In this document: piece by piece, positions 7,035-15,104 of the stretch
Layout of the letters: the number at the start of each line of letters is the position of its first letter
How positions within the stretch are numbered: the first letter of the stretch is position 1
NCBI GenBank assembly: GCA_020430675.1
Contig: JAGQJJ010000005.1
Location: 1 to 20,422 of the forward strand
DNA: 20,422 bases
DNA from: Myxococcales bacterium
Lineage (GTDB): Bacteria > Myxococcota > Bradymonadia > UBA7976 > UBA1532
Direction: 5' to 3'
Made by a program: the position numbers and the translations under genes
The notes under the pieces: generated by a model
Told to the model about the DNA's origin: nothing
Databases searched by the model: none
Seen by the model: the letters and a program-made list of their open reading frames with translations, nothing else

Positions 7035-7063
7035 AGTATAGGAAGGTGGCGGGGGGGTGTCAA
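7035..7063 (-). promoter_or_regulatory. Near-consensus sigma-70-type promoter for the GT2 gene
   Basis: On the minus strand a perfect -35 box TTGACA (7063-7058) is followed by a 17-base spacer and TATACT (7040-7035), one mismatch from the consensus -10. Transcription would begin near 7028, giving a leader of about 30 bases before the ATG at 6997. This is very strong for a GC-rich genome and stands out from its surroundings. Confidence 0.85.
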
Positions 7064-7090
7064 CGCGCGGTCCGGCCTGCCGGACGCGCG
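7064..7090 (-). terminator. GC-rich hairpin after the FHA gene
   Basis: GTCCGG (7070-7075) and CCGGAC (7080-7085) pair around CCTG, and the stem extends by five more G-C pairs (7064-7068 with 7086-7090) past one bulged base. It sits 7 bases after the FHA gene's stop codon and directly before the next promoter. That is a logical place to end the upstream transcript, although there is no U-run. Confidence 0.4.
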
Positions 7091-7097
7091 CGGTTGC

Positions 7098-8105
7098 TCA
7101 GCTCTCGGGCTCGACCAGCGTCAGGTACTCGTTCTGCAGCAGGTAGAGCACGTCCTGCGCGGTCTCCAGATCGCTGGCCGGGCTGTAGTCGAGGACCGCG
7201 CCGACTTCATCGTAGTTGAGGACGACCTGCAGGGTATCGAGGGCCTCGGCGGACAACCCAGAAAGGCGGGCGCGCAGGGGCTTGACCAACGCCAGACGCG
7301 CCTCGCGCGAGGGCAGGTGGCCCGCGTAGACCTTCAGCTCGTCCCATTGCCGCAGCCCGTCCATCAACAGGCTGCGGGTCTCGCCTTCCATCTCGTCGTC
7401 GAAAGAAGGCGGCGGGTTGAGGTTGTCGAGCCGGAACTCGCCCGTCTGCCAGGTCAACAATCGGTTGAAGCACTTGAGCGGCGCGACCGGTGCCGCCTGC
7501 CGCCGATTGGGGTAGGCCAGTGTCGCGTAGTAGACCTGCCCGTCGCGGAAGAACATGCGCCCTTCCACATCGCCCGGGTCGGTCAGCACGAGCACGCCGG
7601 TCCGGCGGTTGGCGTTGAACAGCTCGACCAGGTCAGCCACCGAGTCGACATCATCGGGGAAGCGCCCCGACATGCCCTGCGAGCGGTCGATGGTCGGGCG
7701 GGCGACGGTGTCCTGCAGCGTGGGGGGCGGCACGCCCGCGACGGTGGCCGGTGGCCGCGTCGGCGTCGTCTGCCGGGTGGTCTGCTCGGCCGACGCCGAT
7801 GGCGCCTCCTCGTCGGCGCGGATGACCTCCATCACCGACGTGCCGACCAGCACCTTGTCGCCGACCTTGAGCCGCGCAACGGTCGTGCGTTCGCCGTTGA
7901 CGAACGTGCCGTTGGTGCTCTTGAGATCCTGAAGGACGATCTGCCCATGGAAGGTCGCGATCTTCGCGTGACGGCGCGAGACCATATCCTCATCGAGGAC
8001 CATGTCGAACTCGCTGCCGCGGCCGATCACGACCTCTCGATTGGGCTTGAGGGGAAACTCCCCTCCCTTGAACTTGCCTGCGATGAAGCGCAGCGCGTAG
8101 GCCAT
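7098..8105 (-). CDS. FHA domain and DUF4388 signalling protein
   Basis: This 335-residue cytoplasmic protein has no signal peptide or membrane helix. The N-terminal FHA domain (about residues 1-97) has the phosphothreonine-binding marks VIGRG (26-30), SRRHAKI (43-49) and STNGTFVNG (63-71), so it should bind phosphorylated partners of Ser/Thr kinases. A Thr/Pro-rich linker (about 98-140) follows; its own threonines could be kinase targets. Next comes a region resembling DUF4388 (about 145-230: SGRFPDD, then LVELFNANRRTGVLVLT, GRMFFRDGQVYYA and a TGEFRL strand), a domain common in signalling proteins of Myxococcota. The last hundred residues are helical with no motif I recognise. No kinase is in this window. 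A GAGG sequence about 10 bases upstream supports the start. It could be the last gene of a dacB transcript. Confidence 0.88.
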   Translation of the reverse strand: MAYALRFIAGKFKGGEFPLKPNREVVIGRGSEFDMVLDEDMVSRRHAKIATFHGQIVLQDLKSTNGTFVNGERTTVARLKVGDKVLVGTSVMEVIRADEEAPSASAEQTTRQTTPTRPPATVAGVPPPTLQDTVARPTIDRSQGMSGRFPDDVDSVADLVELFNANRRTGVLVLTDPGDVEGRMFFRDGQVYYATLAYPNRRQAAPVAPLKCFNRLLTWQTGEFRLDNLNPPPSFDDEMEGETRSLLMDGLRQWDELKVYAGHLPSREARLALVKPLRARLSGLSAEALDTLQVVLNYDEVGAVLDYSPASDLETAQDVLYLLQNEYLTLVEPES

Positions 8106-8150
8106 TGCCGCCCGACCTCATCAGGTGCGCGTTGATCCTTGCCCTATCAC

Positions 8151-8177
8151 GGTCGACCCTTGTGAGCAAGATCGACC
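8151..8177. other. Interrupted hairpin between the secreted-protein gene and the FHA gene
   Basis: GGTCGA (8151-8156) pairs with TCGACC (8172-8177), and CTTG (8159-8162) pairs with CAAG (8167-8170) around TGAG, with a small internal loop. It lies 13 bases past the stop of the secreted-protein gene. It may attenuate read-through, act as an RNA processing site or be an operator; it has no U-run. Confidence 0.35.
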
Positions 8178-8190
8178 ATGGATTGTCTGC

Positions 8191-9045
8191 TCAAGGAGGA
8201 GGCGGCGCGAAGCGCTGCTGAGGGAACGGGTAGGGTTCGGCCCCGCCGTAAGGCCCGTACGAGTAGACCGGAATGCCGCGGTTGGCGAGCCCCGAGGCGT
8301 CATCGTAGTAGACCGCGAGAATCTGGTCGGGGCGCGAATCGTGCGCCCGGCGGAAGGGCACCTCAACGACCGGGCTGTACTGCGCTTCGCCGTAGCGCGT
8401 GCCCAGGTTGTTGCGCTGCGGCATCGGGGCGGCGCGGGACTCGCCACCCCAGGCGTCCGCCGAGGCGCGGGGCGCCGCCGAGGGTTCGGCCGCGGACTCT
8501 TCGCGGGCCAGATCATCCCCAGCGCCCCAGGGCGCCCCACCCGTCGCGCCCTTGCGCGCCATCGCCACCGGCGGGGGCGGGGGCGGCATGTAGACCCGCT
8601 CGCGGAAGACGGCCACGCCGACGACGCCGGTGTGCTGCGGCGTGCCCCGACGACCGCTGTAGCTGTCGCCCGGCGTGGTGAAGCGGAAGGCGGCGGTCTC
8701 GGCCATGTTGCGGCGGAAGCCGTCGATGACCACCGAGCTGTAGGGCTGAATCACATAGCCCCGCTGGGAGGTATAGTCACCCAGATCGCCCGAGATCGAG
8801 TCGCGCCCGTCCACGGTGACGACGGCCTCGATGCGCTGACCGGTGTGGTTGCTGACGCGGACGTTGTAACGAGAGTTGTACTGGCCGAGCACATAGGTGC
8901 CGCCGTGATAGCCGTAGGTCGGCAGCGAGCGACCGTATTCGTCTTCGATCTGGATGCTGTATCCGCCTCCGGCCGCAGGGCGGACGCGGGCTTGTGCGGA
9001 GCAGGAGAACAGGAGTGCGGTGAGCAGGAGCAGCGCGCGAGACAT
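8191..9045 (-). CDS. Secreted protein of unknown function with Pro-rich hinge
   Basis: This protein has 284 residues from the ATG at 9045; a longer open frame upstream is rejected because GGAGG sits 9 bases before this ATG. The signal peptide MSRALLLLTALLFSCSAQA probably ends at residue 19; Cys15 is a weak lipobox candidate (LFSC). A conserved-looking domain (about 28-152) is rich in beta strands and aromatic residues: YSIQIEDEYGRSLPTY, YNVRVSNHTGQRIEAVVTVD, GYVIQPYSSVVIDGF and GVVGVAVFRERVYM. I recall similar domains in secreted proteins across proteobacteria, without known function. A run of six prolines (154-159) and a Gly/Ala-rich linker lead to a second block (about 215-284) with PVVEVPFRRA, QILAVYYDD and a Tyr/Pro-rich end. 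It lies 62 bases after dacB, so a cell-wall or outer-surface role is plausible but unproven. Confidence 0.8.
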   Translation of the reverse strand: MSRALLLLTALLFSCSAQARVRPAAGGGYSIQIEDEYGRSLPTYGYHGGTYVLGQYNSRYNVRVSNHTGQRIEAVVTVDGRDSISGDLGDYTSQRGYVIQPYSSVVIDGFRRNMAETAAFRFTTPGDSYSGRRGTPQHTGVVGVAVFRERVYMPPPPPPVAMARKGATGGAPWGAGDDLAREESAAEPSAAPRASADAWGGESRAAPMPQRNNLGTRYGEAQYSPVVEVPFRRAHDSRPDQILAVYYDDASGLANRGIPVYSYGPYGGAEPYPFPQQRFAPPPP

Positions 9046-9054
9046 GGCGTGGAA

Positions 9055-9059
9055 CCTCC
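9055..9059 (-). promoter_or_regulatory. Ribosome binding site fixing the start of the secreted-protein gene
   Basis: GGAGG on the minus strand lies 9 bases before the ATG at 9045 and selects this start over the ATG at 9099. The chosen start also puts the signal peptide at the true N-terminus. Confidence 0.8.
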
Positions 9060-9107
9060 AAGCGGCGTTCGAGGCGCTCAACGGGTCAGCCGTGTGCACG
9101 ATCTACC

Positions 9108-10553
9108 CTAGCGTGTTTTTTTTGCGGCGTCGGCTTGATCGGCCACGGCTTTGAGTAGCGCGTCCTGCACTATCCACACGGCCCATGGGCGACCGGGCAC
9201 GTCGTTCATGAGCATGCTGAACGCGCCGGTCGAGTCGTCGGCGAAGGTGAGATAGCCCGAGAGGCAGATGACCCCGTCGAGCGTGCCCGTCTTGGCGCGC
9301 ACCGCGCCCACTCGCAGCCCGCGGGTGCGTCGACGCAAGGTGCCGTCGGCGCCGCCGATGGCCAGTGAAGCCGCGTATTCGGGCAGCGCCGGGCGGCGCT
9401 GGGCCATATGCCGGAGGATGGTGACCATATCACGGGCCGAGAAGGCCGTGTCACCGAAGAGTCCGGATCCATTGATGTAATGAAAACCGCGCAGGCCAAC
9501 CTCATCCTCGAGGAAGCGTCGCACCACAGCGGCGCCCGCCTTCCAATCGCCCGCGGTGCCCTTCTCGGCGCCCAAGGTGCGCACGAGGTGCTCGGCCATG
9601 AAGTTGTTCGACAGCTTGTTTATGTCGCCGATCGCTTCGCCGAGCGTCGGCGAGATCACGCGGGCCAGCCGCTTTCGCTTCTCGGGCGCCCGGCCGACCG
9701 TGACCTCACCGTCGACCTTGATGCCCGCGCGCTCCAGGTAATGCCGCGCGGCCATGCCGGCGAACAGTGGTGGATTGTCGATGCGCCGGCGCACCGTCAG
9801 GCCGGCGTGTTTCTGCGGCAGCTTTCCGCTGACGGTCACCTGCGTGCGCTGTCCCTTCGCCCGCGCCCGGATCGTCACGCGCTGGCGACCTTTGGCCGAA
9901 GTGGTGGCGGTGTTGACGAGCTCGACATAGCCGCTGTCGGGCCGCAGCCGGACCCGCACCGGCGCGCCGACCTTGGCGCCCGGGCGCACCTCGATCACCA
10001 CGCTGTTGAAGTTCAGGCTCATCGCGCCGGTGGCCGCGCGGTAGGCGTCGTCCTGATCCTTCTCGTCGAAACCGGGCGCCATGCGATCGGCGGTGAAGTA
10101 GGTGTCGTCGACGATCAGGTCGCCCTTCACCCGGGTCAGGCCTGCGACCTGGGCGTCATCGACCAGCTTCCAGAGCGACTCGCTGACAAAACGCGGATCG
10201 CCGCGACCGACCAGGTAGAGCTTGTCGGCGACGCCATCGGCGTAGCCCTCGGCGGCGAGATCCGTCGACCACTGAAAGCTGGGGCCCAGAATCGACAATG
10301 CCGCGGCGGTGGTCGCCAGCTTGGTGTTCGACGCCGGGTGCAGGCGCAGGTCGGGATTGACCGAGAGCACCGGAGGGCCACCAGCGTCGCGCTCGACCAG
10401 GATGCTGATGCGCGCCCCTTTCAGGGCCTCGCGCTGCAAGAGCGGGGTGACCTCAGCGACCAGCGCCGGCGCGCCCTTGACCACCAGCGGAGGCGACTCG
10501 GCGAGCGCGGGCAGGGCCCAGGCGACCAGCAGCAGTTGCGGTAGGCATCGCAT
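9108..10553 (-). CDS. dacB: D-alanyl-D-alanine carboxypeptidase/endopeptidase (PBP4, peptidase S13)
   Basis: This protein has 481 residues from the ATG at 10553. The open frame continues far upstream, but that part is antisense to the next gene and is not coding. A signal peptide (MRCLPQLLLVAWALPALA) sends it to the periplasm. All three penicillin-binding motifs are in place: SNTK (75-78, nucleophile Ser75), SNN (315-317) and KTG (421-423, in RAKTGTLDG). Between the first two lies the long insert (about 100-300) that is the hallmark of family S13, including GRGDP and DDTYF. PBP4 enzymes trim D-Ala from peptidoglycan stems and cut D-Ala-mDAP cross-bridges. Length is typical. The last codons include an A8 run (Lys-Lys-Thr). 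The gene is divergent from a peptide-type binding lipoprotein, 57 bases apart, and may be co-transcribed with the secreted-protein gene after it. Confidence 0.95.
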   Translation of the reverse strand: MRCLPQLLLVAWALPALAESPPLVVKGAPALVAEVTPLLQREALKGARISILVERDAGGPPVLSVNPDLRLHPASNTKLATTAAALSILGPSFQWSTDLAAEGYADGVADKLYLVGRGDPRFVSESLWKLVDDAQVAGLTRVKGDLIVDDTYFTADRMAPGFDEKDQDDAYRAATGAMSLNFNSVVIEVRPGAKVGAPVRVRLRPDSGYVELVNTATTSAKGRQRVTIRARAKGQRTQVTVSGKLPQKHAGLTVRRRIDNPPLFAGMAARHYLERAGIKVDGEVTVGRAPEKRKRLARVISPTLGEAIGDINKLSNNFMAEHLVRTLGAEKGTAGDWKAGAAVVRRFLEDEVGLRGFHYINGSGLFGDTAFSARDMVTILRHMAQRRPALPEYAASLAIGGADGTLRRRTRGLRVGAVRAKTGTLDGVICLSGYLTFADDSTGAFSMLMNDVPGRPWAVWIVQDALLKAVADQADAAKKTR

Positions 10554-10582
10554 GCGGCCATCTAGCACGCTCGTCGGGCGCG

Positions 10583-10602
10583 ATACCAGCCCGGTATGGT
10601 AT
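10583..10602. promoter_or_regulatory. Inverted repeat in the dacB / binding-protein divergent region
   Basis: ATACCA (10583-10588) and TGGTAT (10597-10602) form perfect 6-bp arms around an 8-base spacer, in a 57-base region that must serve both divergent genes. A-T-containing arms in such GC-rich DNA and the central position make it a candidate operator. I cannot name a regulator, and neither promoter is clear. Confidence 0.35.
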
Positions 10603-10610
10603 GAAGCCGC

Positions 10611-12173
10611 ATGCTGGTGTGCACCCGCCGCGGCGCCCTGGCCGCCCTCGCCGCGTTGCCCCTCGGCTGCCGCGAGACGACCACATTCGGCGATCGCCTC
10701 GCCCCGCGCGAGCGCATCACCGTGCTGTTTCCGCAGGTCATCGAAGGCCCGCTCGACCCGCGCCTCAACATCCGCGCCTGGCCGGGCAAGCTGCTGCACC
10801 TCATGTTCGAGGGCGCCGTCAGCGTGCACAACGCGGCGCTCGAGCCGCGGCCGGCGCTCGCCGAGCGCATCGAGCAGCCAGCCCCCGAGGTGTACGAGCT
10901 GACAGTGCGCGCCGACGCGCGGTTTCACGACGGGGCGGCGGTCACGGCCGAAGATCTGCGCGCCACCTACGCCAGCGTGCTTGAACCATCGCTCGGCAGT
11001 CCGTTTCGCAGCTTGTTCGAGCGCGTCGTGCGCATGGAGGTGCTCGATCCGCGCCGCCTGCGCATCGTCATCAACGGGCCGCACGCCCCCTTCCTCTCCG
11101 ATCTGTCCCTCGGCGTCTTGCCGGCGCGCTCCATCGGCCCCGGCGGTCGCCTCGTTGGCCCGCCGATCGGGGCCGGCCCGTATCAGCTCGCCGCCCGCAG
11201 CGACGACGTCGAGGTCGTGCTTGAGCGCCATGCGCCCTACTGGCGCGGCCAACCGCGTACGCCCTATCTGGTGCTGCGCACGGTGCGCGACGAAAACACC
11301 CGGCTGCTGGCGCTGCTGAGCGGCGCCGCCGATCTGGTGCAGAACGCCGTCACGCCGCGGCTGGTCGACGCCATGCGCGATCGGCCCGAGCTGACGATCA
11401 GCCGCGGTCCGGGCGTGGCGTACAGCTATCTGGCCTTCAACCTGCGCGATCCGGCGCTGGCCGATGTGCGGGTCCGACGCGCGATCGCCCACGCGATCGA
11501 CCGTCAGCGCCTGATCGACCACAAGTTCTGCGGCACCGCGAGCCCGTCAACGGGCATGCTGGCGCCGGGCCATTGGGCCTATTCCGACAAGGTCGATCAT
11601 TACCCGTATGACCCGGCGGCGGCGACGGCGCTGCTCGATGCCGTGGGCCTGCCGCCAGCGACGGCCGACACGCCGCGCCTGCGGTTGAGCTTCAAGACCA
11701 GCACCGACAAGTTCCGTCGCAACCTCGTGCGCCTGATGGCTGCCGATCTGCGCGTCGTGGGCATCGAAGCAAACGTCGAGGGCTTCGAGCTCGGCACGCT
11801 GCTCGCCGACGCCAAATCGGGCAACTTTCAACTCTTCACGCTTCAGTGGCCCGGCCCGTCCGAGCCGCATTTCTACAATTGGATCTTCCACTCCGAGCGC
11901 ATCCCAACGCCCGAGGCCCCGGATCGGGGCGGCAATCGCGGCGGCTATGTCAACCCCGAGATGGACCGCTTGATCGACGCCGGGCGGGTTGAGATCGACC
12001 CCAAGGCGCGCGCGGCCATCTACGCCCAGGTGCAGGCCATCGCCGCCGCTGATCTGCCCTATCTCAGCCTGTGGCACGAAGATGTCGTGGCGGTGCACCG
12101 ACGCGGACTCATGGGCTACGCGCCTCTGCCGAACGCCAGCTTGTTCAATCTCTGGCAGGCCGGCTGGCGCTGA
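10611..12173 (+). CDS. ABC transporter substrate-binding lipoprotein, peptide/nickel (SBP_bac_5) family
   Basis: This 520-residue protein starts MLVCTRRGALAALAALPLGC. It has a probable lipoprotein signal with Cys20 as the lipidated residue and a Tat-like twin arginine (TRRGALAAL). The rest follows the family-5 binding-protein plan: VYELTVRADARFHDGAAVTA near residue 90-110, VRRAIAHAIDRQRLID (about 290-305), LLDAVGLPPA, and the C-terminal pattern GGYVNPEMDRLIDAGR then DLPYLSLWHEDVVAVHR. These proteins capture oligopeptides, nickel or similar ligands outside the inner membrane for an ABC importer. No permease or ATPase gene is adjacent, so it is an orphan here. Divergence from dacB makes muropeptides an attractive ligand, as inference only. 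The Shine-Dalgarno sequence is weak; an overlapping ATG at 10601 in another phase is not the start. Confidence 0.93.
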   Translation: MLVCTRRGALAALAALPLGCRETTTFGDRLAPRERITVLFPQVIEGPLDPRLNIRAWPGKLLHLMFEGAVSVHNAALEPRPALAERIEQPAPEVYELTVRADARFHDGAAVTAEDLRATYASVLEPSLGSPFRSLFERVVRMEVLDPRRLRIVINGPHAPFLSDLSLGVLPARSIGPGGRLVGPPIGAGPYQLAARSDDVEVVLERHAPYWRGQPRTPYLVLRTVRDENTRLLALLSGAADLVQNAVTPRLVDAMRDRPELTISRGPGVAYSYLAFNLRDPALADVRVRRAIAHAIDRQRLIDHKFCGTASPSTGMLAPGHWAYSDKVDHYPYDPAAATALLDAVGLPPATADTPRLRLSFKTSTDKFRRNLVRLMAADLRVVGIEANVEGFELGTLLADAKSGNFQLFTLQWPGPSEPHFYNWIFHSERIPTPEAPDRGGNRGGYVNPEMDRLIDAGRVEIDPKARAAIYAQVQAIAAADLPYLSLWHEDVVAVHRRGLMGYAPLPNASLFNLWQAGWR

Positions 12174-12185
12174 GCGGCGGTCGAT

Positions 12186-13181
12186 TCAGGCGCGCCGGCG
12201 CAACAACTGGGGCGCGAGCCAGACCCCCGCGATCAACACGCCCGCGACGCCGAGCATCCAAAACAGCGAACCCATGCGCGCCAAGCCCCCGTCGGCGCCG
12301 ACCTCGGTCTGATGCCCGACCGGCGATCCTTCGGTGTTCGCCGCCGCCGAGAGGATGTGATCGCCGCCCTCATCGAGCGTCACCGCGACGATCAGCGCAC
12401 CGGATCGGAAGTCCACGCGCAGGCTGACCTCCTGCTCCGAGAGACCATCAAACCCGGCACCGGCCAGGGCGCGGGCGACGCGGGGCCGCTCACGGGCATA
12501 CAGGGCGCGCAGGGACTCCAGATCCCGTTCGCGCACATAACCCGCGATGACTCCCGGCCCGGCATCGGTGCCGATGCGCATCGCCTCCGCGCGCACGGCC
12601 TCGGCCAGCGCGCTCTGCGTCGAGGCGAAGATGACCTCGCGCACCACCGGCACCACGCCGAAAAAAACCAGACCGACCAGGATCAAAGCGGTGAGCCAGA
12701 CGCGCGTCTTCTCCAGGCGACCCGCCCAATCGGTCGCGGGTCCCGGCGCCGCCCTGGCGCGCTCGGCCGGCGGTTGCGAAGGCGCACTGAGCAACTGGCG
12801 GGCGAGGAGCCGCACATCGGAGGCCGCCGCCTCGGCCTGCAGACTGCGTACGCTGCGTGGAGCGCTGACCGAATCAAGCGCAGGCGGTTCACCGGTTGTC
12901 GCCGACACGGCCGTCTCAGCGGCCGCCGGTTCGGCCGCAGCCGCTTCAGCGGCGGCGACTTCGGGGGGTCGCAGCGAGTCCACCCGACGGCGCACGGAAG
13001 GCGGCCGATGCCGGATCCCATCGGTCTGGGGTCGATACCCCGGCAACGCGATGGCCTTCTGCCGCCCGGTGTCGGTGATGCCGCCCTGCGGCGCCGCGGG
13101 CGTCGACCGACTCTCGGCGCGTTGCGGCCCGGGCGTCCCGGCCTCGCGACGCTTCTGCTCCCCACCCCCGGACTCACTCAT
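12186..13181 (-). CDS. Unknown two-helix membrane protein downstream of uvrC
   Basis: I do not recognise this 331-residue protein. Residues 1-150 are low-complexity, rich in Ala, Pro, Arg and Glu, with basic patches (YRPQTDGIRHRPPSVRRRV, 49-67) and an Ala/Glu run (74-92). A first membrane helix lies at about 161-180 and a second at about 305-326, ending in a short Arg-rich tail. The charge pattern predicts both termini in the cytoplasm and residues about 181-304 outside. That outer part holds a helical piece (STQSALAEAVRAEAMRIGTD), then YVRERDLESLRALYARE, then two strands (VSLRVDFRSGALIVAVTLD). It resembles a membrane-tethered sensor layout, but no named domain is visible. It starts 66 bases after uvrC, so it may be the fourth gene of cysS-uvrB-uvrC. 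Its end converges on the binding-lipoprotein gene, 12 bases apart. Confidence 0.75.
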   Translation of the reverse strand: MSESGGGEQKRREAGTPGPQRAESRSTPAAPQGGITDTGRQKAIALPGYRPQTDGIRHRPPSVRRRVDSLRPPEVAAAEAAAAEPAAAETAVSATTGEPPALDSVSAPRSVRSLQAEAAASDVRLLARQLLSAPSQPPAERARAAPGPATDWAGRLEKTRVWLTALILVGLVFFGVVPVVREVIFASTQSALAEAVRAEAMRIGTDAGPGVIAGYVRERDLESLRALYARERPRVARALAGAGFDGLSEQEVSLRVDFRSGALIVAVTLDEGGDHILSAAANTEGSPVGHQTEVGADGGLARMGSLFWMLGVAGVLIAGVWLAPQLLRRRA

Positions 13182-13247
13182 CGTGCCAGTCCGCCCCGTC
13201 GATGAAGCTGGCGTCGATAGTACCCCATCGAGCCGCCAAGCCGAACG

Positions 13248-15104
13248 TCATCGCGCCGCGCCGTGCAGCGCCGCGTGAATCGCCTCGGCGAGACGTTGCC
13301 CGATGCCCTCGACGGCCGCCAGCTCGGCGACGCTCGCTTTTGCCGTCCCACCCAGGTTGCCAAACGCCACGACCAACGCCTTGCGTCGCTTCGGGCCCAA
13401 CCCCGGCACCTCATCGAGCGCGTGCTTGAAGTTCGAGCCCGTACGCTGCTTGCGGTGAAACGTGATCGCAAAGCGATGCGCTTCATCGCGCAGGTGGGTC
13501 ATCAAGAACAGCTCATCGGTATGCGCCCGCAAGACGATCGGATCCTTCACGCCGGGCAGAAAGACCCGCTCGGGGGAACGCATGAGCTCGCCATCGGGGC
13601 TCGGATCATCGAGCACCCGCGACTTGGCGAGACCGACCAGATCGACGCCTTCAATGCCCAGATCCGCAAAAACCGCGCGCGCCACGTTGAGCTGGCCCTT
13701 GCCACCGTCGACCACCAGCAGGTTCGGCAGGTCGCCCTCGGCCAACCCCCGCCGCAAGCGCCGCATCAACACCTCGCGCATCATCGCAAAGTCATCGGTG
13801 CCCTCGACCTCGCGAATCTTGTACGTGCGATAGGCCGCGCGCTTGGGCACGCCGCCCTCGAACACGACCTTCGACGCGACCGGTGAGGCGCCCTGAAAAA
13901 TAGAAATGTCAAAACATTCAATCAGATAGGGCAGATTGGCCAGGCCGAGCAGCTTCTTGAGCCGCACCAGACCACCGTCGCGCACGGCCTCTTCGCGGCG
14001 TGCCTGAAAGAAGGCGTGCTCGGCGTTTCGAGCCGCCATCTCCAAGAGCTTCGCCGCCGCGCCCCGTCGCGGCACCTTGAGCGTGACGCGCCGCCCGCGC
14101 AGCTCGCCAAGCCGCTCGCGCAGCGCGTCAGCGGCGTCCGGCTCGATCGGCACCAGCACCTCATCGGGCACGGGATTGCCAGCGTTGTAGAACAGGTTGC
14201 AAAACGTGCTCAGCACGTCGGCGTCGGGTGCGCCTTGGCGGTCGAAGGTGAAGGCCCGCGACCCGACCATTCGACCGCGGCGCACCAGCAGCACCACCAC
14301 CTGCAACAGGCCGCCCTCGCGATAGAGCCCGAGCACATCGCGGTCGATCTCGCGCAGATCGACCATCTGCTGATCTTCGAGGCTGCCACGCACCGCATGC
14401 AGTTGATCGCGCAGGCGGGCCGCACGCTCGTAGGCCATCTCGGCCGCCGCCGCGCGCATACGGGTCTCGAGCTGCCGGGCGAGCTCGTCATGGCGCCCCT
14501 GCAGGAAGAGCACAACCTCGCGCACCTGCTGCTGGTAGTCCTCGCGATCGACCGGCAGCACGCAGGGCCCGGGACACCGCTTGATCTGATATTGCAGGCA
14601 CGGCCGCGCCCGATTGCGAAACGTCAGATCATCACAATTGCGCAGCCGGAAGTGGCGCTCCACCAGCTTCAGCGTCGCGCGAATCTGGCTCGCCGAGTGA
14701 TAGGGGCCGAAGTACTTCGCGCCATCGCGCCGTGGCCGCCGCACCACGTCGATGCGGGGCCAATCGACCCGGTCATCGATGCGCAAGTGCAGGAAATTCT
14801 TGTCATCCTTCAGCTCGACGTTGAACCGCGGCTGGTGCCGCTTGATCAGCTCGTTCTCCAGGATCAACGCCTCCTTTTCATTTGAGGTGATGATCACGTC
14901 GATGCGGTCGAGCACCCGGTCGAGCAGCCGCACGAAGGCGCGCGAGTCGCTCGTCGCGCCGAAATACTGCCGCACCCGCGCCTTCAGGTTGGCCGCCTTG
15001 CCGACGTAGATGACCTCGCCAGCGCCGTCGTGCATGAGGTAGACGCCCGGCTCGGGCGGGATGCGTTCGATGTCGGTGGCGGGATCGAAGGCCATCGGCG
15101 TCAC
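13248..15104 (-). CDS. uvrC: UvrABC excinuclease subunit C
   Basis: This 618-residue nuclease makes both cuts around a DNA lesion in nucleotide excision repair. The N-terminal GIY-YIG domain makes the 3' cut and shows GVYLM (20-24), [14 protein letters not shown] (31-44) and [15 protein letters not shown] (74-88). Four cysteines at 157, 169, 177 and 181 ([19 protein letters not shown]) match the set that binds the 4Fe-4S cluster in E. coli UvrC. A UVR motif (about 215-245) contacts UvrB. The RNase H-like domain makes the 5' cut and keeps [15 protein letters not shown] and [12 protein letters not shown]; where many homologues read DISH or DISN this one reads DISI. Helix-hairpin-helix motifs ([15 protein letters not shown] and [12 protein letters not shown]) close the protein. 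It starts with GTG in a GTGA overlap with uvrB; an ATG three codons later is possible. Confidence 0.97.
   Translation of the reverse strand: MTPMAFDPATDIERIPPEPGVYLMHDGAGEVIYVGKAANLKARVRQYFGATSDSRAFVRLLDRVLDRIDVIITSNEKEALILENELIKRHQPRFNVELKDDKNFLHLRIDDRVDWPRIDVVRRPRRDGAKYFGPYHSASQIRATLKLVERHFRLRNCDDLTFRNRARPCLQYQIKRCPGPCVLPVDREDYQQQVREVVLFLQGRHDELARQLETRMRAAAAEMAYERAARLRDQLHAVRGSLEDQQMVDLREIDRDVLGLYREGGLLQVVVLLVRRGRMVGSRAFTFDRQGAPDADVLSTFCNLFYNAGNPVPDEVLVPIEPDAADALRERLGELRGRRVTLKVPRRGAAAKLLEMAARNAEHAFFQARREEAVRDGGLVRLKKLLGLANLPYLIECFDISIFQGASPVASKVVFEGGVPKRAAYRTYKIREVEGTDDFAMMREVLMRRLRRGLAEGDLPNLLVVDGGKGQLNVARAVFADLGIEGVDLVGLAKSRVLDDPSPDGELMRSPERVFLPGVKDPIVLRAHTDELFLMTHLRDEAHRFAITFHRKQRTGSNFKHALDEVPGLGPKRRKALVVAFGNLGGTAKASVAELAAVEGIGQRLAEAIHAALHGAAR

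Noticed and set aside
6998..7063. 22-residue N-terminal extension of the GT2 protein from TTG
   Set aside because: The TTG is the first part of the -35 box, and transcription should start downstream of it.
10554..11522. Long N-terminal extension of dacB in the open minus-strand frame
   Set aside because: It lies antisense to the substrate-binding lipoprotein gene, and the signal peptide begins exactly at the ATG at 10553. The open frame is a result of GC-rich codon bias.
12166..12197. Possible two-way terminator spanning the two convergent stop codons
   Set aside because: The pairing is broken by bulges and partly follows from two TGA stops facing each other; there is no T-run.
12936..12975. 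Ala/Glu-rich repeat in the membrane protein as a tandem DNA repeat
   Set aside because: The residues repeat loosely but the DNA has no regular unit; it is ordinary low-complexity coding sequence.
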